A stretch of DNA of 64,000 nt from Neoarius graeffei (Eukaryota > Chordata > Actinopteri > Siluriformes > Ariidae), in assembly GCF_027579695.1 (NCBI RefSeq), contig NC_083577.1, positions 57,132,283-57,196,282 of the forward strand, written 5' to 3'. Under the pieces are notes generated by a model, which saw only the letters and a program-made list of their open reading frames with translations, was not told the origin of the DNA and made no database searches. Of this stretch, positions 59,180 to 64,000 are shown piece after piece (positions within the stretch are counted from its first letter, which is position 1; every line of letters starts with the position of its first letter). A program made the position numbers and the translations under genes.

Positions 59180-59560
59180 CAACACTGAGATTTATGACCA
59201 AGCTGCCATTCGGAAACTGCTGGTATCCAAGGCCCACACACAAACACACAACTTGGTGTAAGCAGCACAAAACCTGGACCCCTGAGCAATGGAAAAACGG
59301 ACTATGGTCTGATGAGTTGACTTTCACCAATTTTCCTACTTTCAGATGTGTTTACATTTCAAGAAAACCAAATCCACAATGTTTGTTGCTAACTGTTTAA
59401 CATGTTGGGGGAAGCATACTTTTATGGATACCCACCTTTTGGAAGTCATTAGCTCAAGAAATTTCTCAGCCTGCTTGTATGATGGTCAAAGAATATGAGG
59501 CAATTTACGAGCCAGGTGCACTTTAACAACAGTTCCTTGATGATACTGTATACTCAGAAG
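59180..59560 (+). pseudogene. Tc1 transposase remnant
   Basis: The + strand shows WCKQHKTWTPEQWKNGLWSD, then ELTFTNFPTF, the first catalytic Asp region of a Tc1 transposase. The following HGGGS motif is shifted out of frame and the rest is weak. The ends of the element were not found. Confidence 0.65.
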
Positions 59561-59589
59561 GAAATTCCCAAATAAGCGTTGCTAAAAAA

Positions 59590-59956
59590 TCTCATCTCAT
59601 TATCTCTAGCCGCTTTATCCTGTTCTACAGGGTCGCAGGCAAGCTACAAGCTGACTACGGGCGAAAGGCGGGGTACACCCTGGACAAGTCGCCAGGTCAT
59701 CACAGGGCTGACACACAGAGACACAGACAACCATTCACACTCACATTCACACCTACGGTCAATTTAGAGTCACCAGTTAACCTAATCTGCATGTCTTTGG
59801 ACTGTGGGGGAAACCGGAGCACCCGGAGGAAACCCACGCGGACACGGGGAGAACATGCAAACTCCGCACAGAAAGGTCCTCGCCGGCCCCGGGGCTCGAA
59901 CCCGGACCTTCTTGCTGTGAGGCGACAGCGCTAACCATTATACCACTGTGCCGCCC
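59590..59956 (-). mobile_element. V-SINE copy
   Basis: It is full length on the minus strand, from CTCATCTCATTATCTCTAGC to the head complement ACCACTGTGCCGCCC. A short deletion occurs in the segment before CTGACTACGGGCGAAAG. No target duplication is obvious. Confidence 0.87.
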
Positions 59957-59957
59957 T

Positions 59958-60122
59958 CTTTTTATATTTGTATATATAAATACTTAATTTATTTTAATTT
60001 ATCTAGAAGTTTTCCTCTATTTCTTTTCTCTGTTTATCTGTAATGAGGCTGCTGGAATCTTAATTTCCCTGAGGGAACCGTCACAAAGGGGTCAATAAAA
60101 AGTTTTATCTAATCTAATCTAA
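59958..60122 (+). mobile_element. LINE 3' tail
   Basis: AATTTCCCTGAGGGAACC followed by CAATAAAAAGTTTTATC and TAATC repeats is a LINE 3' tail of L2-like type. Only about 165 bases are present. Confidence 0.65.
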
Positions 60123-61048
60123 GTCTGCATTCGTGAACACACTTCTGGGATCATATACTGTATAACACACTAATGACCAGATCTGCACATTGCACCACCT
60201 TTATTGTATGTTTCGGAGGAAACTGTAAAGTACTTCCATCAAAGATCCATCAAAGAACTGGAGGTGTTTCTTCTTAAAGGAAAAACAAGTTAAGCTGTAG
60301 GCGTGATGAATGTAGGAGTGACCCCGCTCCTTATAAAGTACTTCATATTGTTGTTCGGTGTTTCCATTACTTTATCTACCCACAGGGTTTGCTTGAATGA
60401 CTTCATCATGTCTCACAATTTGACCGAAGGCAACTGAATTGCAATTAGCACTGCACCATTGCAACACCTGCTTAATCATTCTACCCAACAAATACCAATG
60501 AAAGACATCCTGTACGCCTCTGCATCTAGCATCATTCAGGAAGTTAGGACACATTTACGCTGCAAGTAAACGTGGACCAAAATCTGATTCTTCTCCTCCC
60601 CCCCCCAAAAAAAAAAAAAAAAATCTTGTTTTTAATGATAGCATGAACAGAAAAAAAATGATATTGACTAATAATTTACATTTGAAATTCTGATTTGTTG
60701 CTTTGGAAAAATAGGTGAAGAAATGGGAGTCAATGCATTCATTCATTCATTCATTCATTCATTCATTCATCTTCGGTAAACATTAACCTGATCACAGGTG
60801 GCTGTAGATCTGGAACCTATTCCAGGAACAAGGACAGAGGCAGAGACACACCCTGAATTCGATGCCAGTCCATCATATTTTTTCTTTTGATTTTCATTAT
60901 TGTCATTTCTATCAACACCAACAAACTAGAATAAAACAAGACAAGTTTTCTCAGTGACTATTCCCAAACGTGCAATTGCTATTACTTTCAATATGAACAG
61001 ACAATCTGTCTTCTTTAAAATATCTTTTTGTGTATTTTAATACAAAAT
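60123..61048. other. Unassigned region with decayed SINE-like piece
   Basis: Contains an A-run near 60,607 and a diverged piece at 60,770-60,880 (CCTGAATTCGATGCCAGTCC) resembling old SINE tails; otherwise nothing. Confidence 0.45.
60735..60770. repeat. (CATT)n microsatellite
   Basis: About nine ATTC units, followed by a diverged SINE-like piece with TGGAACCTATTCCAGGAAC. Confidence 0.9.
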
Positions 61049-61425
61049 AAGGCGGCACGGTGGTGTAGTGGTTAGCACTGTCACCTCACAGCAAGAAGGT
61101 TCCGTTCCGAGTTCGAGCCCGGTGGCCGACGAGGGCCTTTCTGTGCGGAGTTTGCATGTTCTCCCCGTGTCCGCGTGGGTTTCCTCCGGGTGCTCCGGTT
61201 TCCCCCACAGTCCAAAGACATGCAGGTTAGGTTAATTGGTGGCTCCAAATTGACCGTAGGTGTGAATGTGAGTGTGAATGGTGGTTTGTCTCTGTGTCGG
61301 CCATGCGATGACCTGGCGACTTGTCCAGGGTGTACCCCGCCTCTCGCCCATAGTCAGCTGGGATAGGCTCCAGCTTGCCTGCAGCCCTGCACAGGATAAG
61401 CGGTTATAGATACTGGATGGATGGA
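61049..61425 (+). mobile_element. V-SINE copy, + strand, with target duplication
   Basis: The head GGCGGCACGGTGGTGTAGTG with A-box, a B-box-like GAGTTCGAGCCC, central domain and tail ending TACTGGATGGATGG are in order. A 12 bp duplication, TTAATACAAAAT, lies at 61,037-61,048 and 61,426-61,437. It is the only + strand V-SINE here and shows the family layout most clearly. Confidence 0.9.
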
Positions 61426-61975
61426 TTAATACAAAATGAATTATTTTGTGCCATTGTTTAGAACTGTGCTGGATGAAGGCCATATTAAAAAGATAACATA
61501 AAATTAAATTGATCATCATTCATTCATTTATGAAATGTCACTAAGTGTTTTATCCTGGTCAGGGTCACAGGGGATCCAGACCTGATCACTGGAACACTGG
61601 ACACAAAGCAGGAATACACCCTGGATGGGATGTCAGTTCACACACGTATTCACGCCTACGGCCAATTTAAAATAGCCAATTCACCTTCTGGTATGGTTTT
61701 GGGAGGTGGGAGGAAACTGTATACCGTTCAAGGTCACAGTGGCTCAGGGGCCTGTTCCTTGGCCATAAAGCAGAATTACACCCTGGATGCAATGGCAGTT
61801 CATCATGGGAAACTAGATTTCAGTAAATCACAACTGAACACCGGGGCTTGCAGTGTGAATGCAGTCTTACTGATGCTAGGAGTCTGAACTGTCAAGCACA
61901 ATTATTGTGCACTCAAATCATAGACACTCAGAATCTTTCCTTGCTGCTTGGGTGGTACAATTATCTTTTGTATCT

Positions 61976-62344
61976 TCCATCCATTATCTGTAGCCGCTTA
62001 TCCTGTGCAGGGTTGCGGGCAAGCTGGAGCCTATCCCAACTGACTACAGGCAAGAGGCAGGGTACACCCAGGACAAGTCACCAGGTCATCACAGGGCTGA
62101 CACACAGAGACAAACAACCATTCACACCCACATTCACACCTACGGTCAATTTAGAGCCACCCATTAACCTAACCTGCATGTCTTTGGACTGTGAGGAAAA
62201 CTGGAGCACTTGAAGGAAACCCATGCAGACACGGGGAGAACATGCAAACTCCACACAGAAAGGCCTCTATTGGCTGCTGGGTTCAACCCCAGAACCTTCT
62301 TGCTGTGAGGTGACAGTGCTAACCACTACACCACCGTGCCACCC
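61976..62344 (-). mobile_element. V-SINE copy
   Basis: The tail CCATCCATTATCTGTAGCC, central domain and head complement (ACACCACCGTGCCACC) are present with moderate divergence, so this is an older copy. Confidence 0.85.
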
Positions 62345-62554
62345 AAGTCAGAAAATACAATAACAGTTACTGATTACTGCACTGGACGTGTTAATACAAT
62401 AGTAATTCACATTAAAACCATGAGCATAATAAAGACAAGATCCTTTGCTTTAATAATAATACACAACTGTACACACTGAGACAAAAGAGTACAAAGAGTA
62501 CCATTCAGTGTCTCTGGGAGACCTTTTGTACCTTTAGAATGTATGTTTTACCTA

Positions 62555-62810
62555 CACTCTCAGAAAACAAAGTACATCATTGTACCTTGAAGGGTACAAC
62601 AGCTTGTCACTGTGGCAGTACCCTCGAAGGTACTTATTTGTACCATGGGAACATATATATACGTTTTTGACCCTAAAAAGATACACATAGTTACCTGGAA
62701 GTCCAATAATGAGCCCTAGGGGGTACATTAGTGTAGATTGTACCTTGGGGGACAGAAATGGACTCCTACTGTACCCCTATTTCTGAAAGCTCGAGGGTAC
62801 CCTGAAGTGC
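62555..62810. mobile_element. GGTAC-rich MITE
   Basis: It starts CTCTCAGAAAACAAAGTAC and contains many GGTAC/GTACC half-palindromes, ending near CTATTTCTGAAAGCTCGAGG. A reverse-oriented partial copy lies at 3,053-3,219, cut by Harbinger-like copy 2. Confidence 0.6.
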
Positions 62811-63017
62811 CATGGTAAATCTTGTTTTTGTTTCACCACTATCTTCTTATGGAATAGCCTACCTAGTCATATACAGAAGCTCAGACACAAACTCAAGTCT
62901 CAGGTTAAAGAATTCTTATTCAATAGTTCTTGTTCTCATTCGGTATTAAACATTTACTTATGGTATTATTTATTTATTTTACTATGTAATTTTTAACTCC
63001 GCTTGTTATTGTATGCG

Positions 63018-63158
63018 GGAAGCCATGGCCAAATGGTTACAGAACCAGATTTGGGACCAGAAGGTTGCTAGTTCAAGTCCCTGAACCAGCAGGACTGGCT
63101 CAAGTGCCCTTGACCCCTAACTGCTCTGGCAAGAGTGGTGGCATACCTTGTGTCTGAT
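63018..63158 (+). mobile_element. tRNA-derived SINE, third type
   Basis: A tRNA-like head has the A-box CATGGCCAAATGG and a B-box-like GTTGCTAGTTCAAGTCCC, followed by GACTGGCTCAAGTGCCC. It abuts the chimeric SINE. The head is too diverged to call a working tRNA gene. Confidence 0.55.
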
Positions 63159-63516
63159 TAGAAGAAGAAGAAACCTTTATTTGTCACATGCACACTTCAA
63201 GCACAGTGAAAATTCATCCTCTGCATTTAACCCATCTGAAGCAGTGAACACACACACACCCAGAGCAGTGGGCAGCCACACTACAGCGCCCGGGGAGCAG
63301 TCAGGGGTTCGGTACCTTGCTCAAGGGCACTTCAGCCCAAGGCCGCCCCACGTCCACCTAACTGCATGTCTTTGGACTGTGGGGGACACCAGAACAAACC
63401 CACGCAGACATGGGAAGAACATGCAAACTCCACACAGAAAGGCCCTCGCCGACCACTGGGCTCGAACCCGGAGCCTTCTTGCTGTGAGGCGACAGTGCTA
63501 ACCGCTACACCACCGT
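63155..63516 (-). mobile_element. Chimeric SINE: V-SINE head and core joined to a different tail
   Basis: The right part (63,355-63,516) matches the V-SINE core and tRNA-like head on the minus strand. The left part (AAACCTTTATTTGTCACATG through CTCAAGGGCACTTCAG) is unlike the tail of the other V-SINEs. It is a second subfamily sharing the core domain. Confidence 0.7.
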
Positions 63517-63698
63517 AACTCCTTTTGGACCAGAATGGAAATAAGTGCTTGCACTTGCACTTTATTGTGTTATCCATTTATTATTATTATGTTATTGTAT
63601 TATTTTTATACATCATTTTCATAATGAATAAATCAAATCAAACCCCGCCTTTTCACTTGTATCTTCGAGGGATTATCTTTTGTACCTTCAGTGTGCAT

Positions 63699-63960
63699 GC
63701 AGAGGCGATTCTAGAGTCTGTTGTGGCCCCAAGCAAAAATTTCCAGGGGGCCCTTCTGACCAGTGTTCATCACCAATATGTTATAAATAATCTGACACCA
63801 ACGAAAAATGTATGAAACCAAAGTTTTTTAAATTCAAAATGTGAAAATACAATGGTAAAGAACAATAAAAAAACAAAATAAATAAGCCCTCGGGCCCCGA
63901 CTCTCGGGGGGCCCCTGGGCCAGGGGGCCCCAAGCAGTTGCCTGCCTTGCCTGTTCACAA
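63699..63960. mobile_element. Possible hAT-type MITE (GGGGCCC-rich)
   Basis: The left end CAGAGGCGATTCTAGAG and a right end near GCCTGCCTTGCCTGT suggest a short non-autonomous element with a GGGGGCCC-rich border. The ends are not strictly matched. Confidence 0.4.
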
Positions 63961-64000
63961 GCTGCGCGTCTGTGTGCATGTTTTACCTGCTAAGATGCAT

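Noticed and set aside
63024-63100. Candidate tRNA gene
   Set aside because: A- and B-box-like motifs are present, but the stems are poorly paired by eye and SINE sequence follows; it is a tRNA-derived SINE head.

Overview
This window is vertebrate, almost certainly teleost fish, genomic DNA. The evidence is a conserved multi-exon gene with GT-AG introns, many Tc1/mariner, hAT, PIF/Harbinger-like and TTAA-target DNA transposons, tRNA-derived SINEs with the mermaid/DANA-type (V-SINE) central domain, LINE 3' tails and many microsatellites. The repeat mix suggests an otophysan fish, perhaps a catfish; that is inference only.

One host gene is readable: AKAP11 (AKAP220), on the + strand from a first recognisable coding exon at 12,407-12,505 to a stop at 50,074-50,076. 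Ten exons join in consistent phase with good splice sites and give about 1,823 codons, close to my recollection of the mammalian protein (about 1,900). The giant exon at 33,855-38,136 carries most of the protein. One short exon between 27,781 and 32,298 is expected from the family but was not identified with confidence. The likely 3' UTR runs to about 53.5 kb.

Layout. 0-12.4 kb: repeats (V-SINEs, Harbinger-like elements, a long hairpin MITE, two nested hAT elements, a Kolobok-like element). 12.4-50 kb: AKAP11, whose first visible intron (15 kb) and later introns are packed with transposons. These include a Tc1 element holding a second Tc1 and a SINE (23.6-27.1 kb), a Tc1-type element with an intact 338-residue transposase of DD37E spacing (28.8-30.4 kb), and a THAP-like exon fragment in a tandem duplication (30.8-31.2 kb). 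50-53.5 kb: 3' UTR. 53.5-58.9 kb: repeat-poor, mostly unassigned sequence. 59-64 kb: a decayed Tc1 and several SINEs.

No prokaryotic features, CRISPR arrays, rRNA genes or convincing free-standing tRNA genes were seen. The most interesting signals are protein-level features of AKAP11 (a repeated amphipathic helix unit, an FFAT motif, LIR-like motifs, a Cys/His cluster and a NAGNAG acceptor) and the nested mobile elements, several with target duplications and one with an internal empty-site control.
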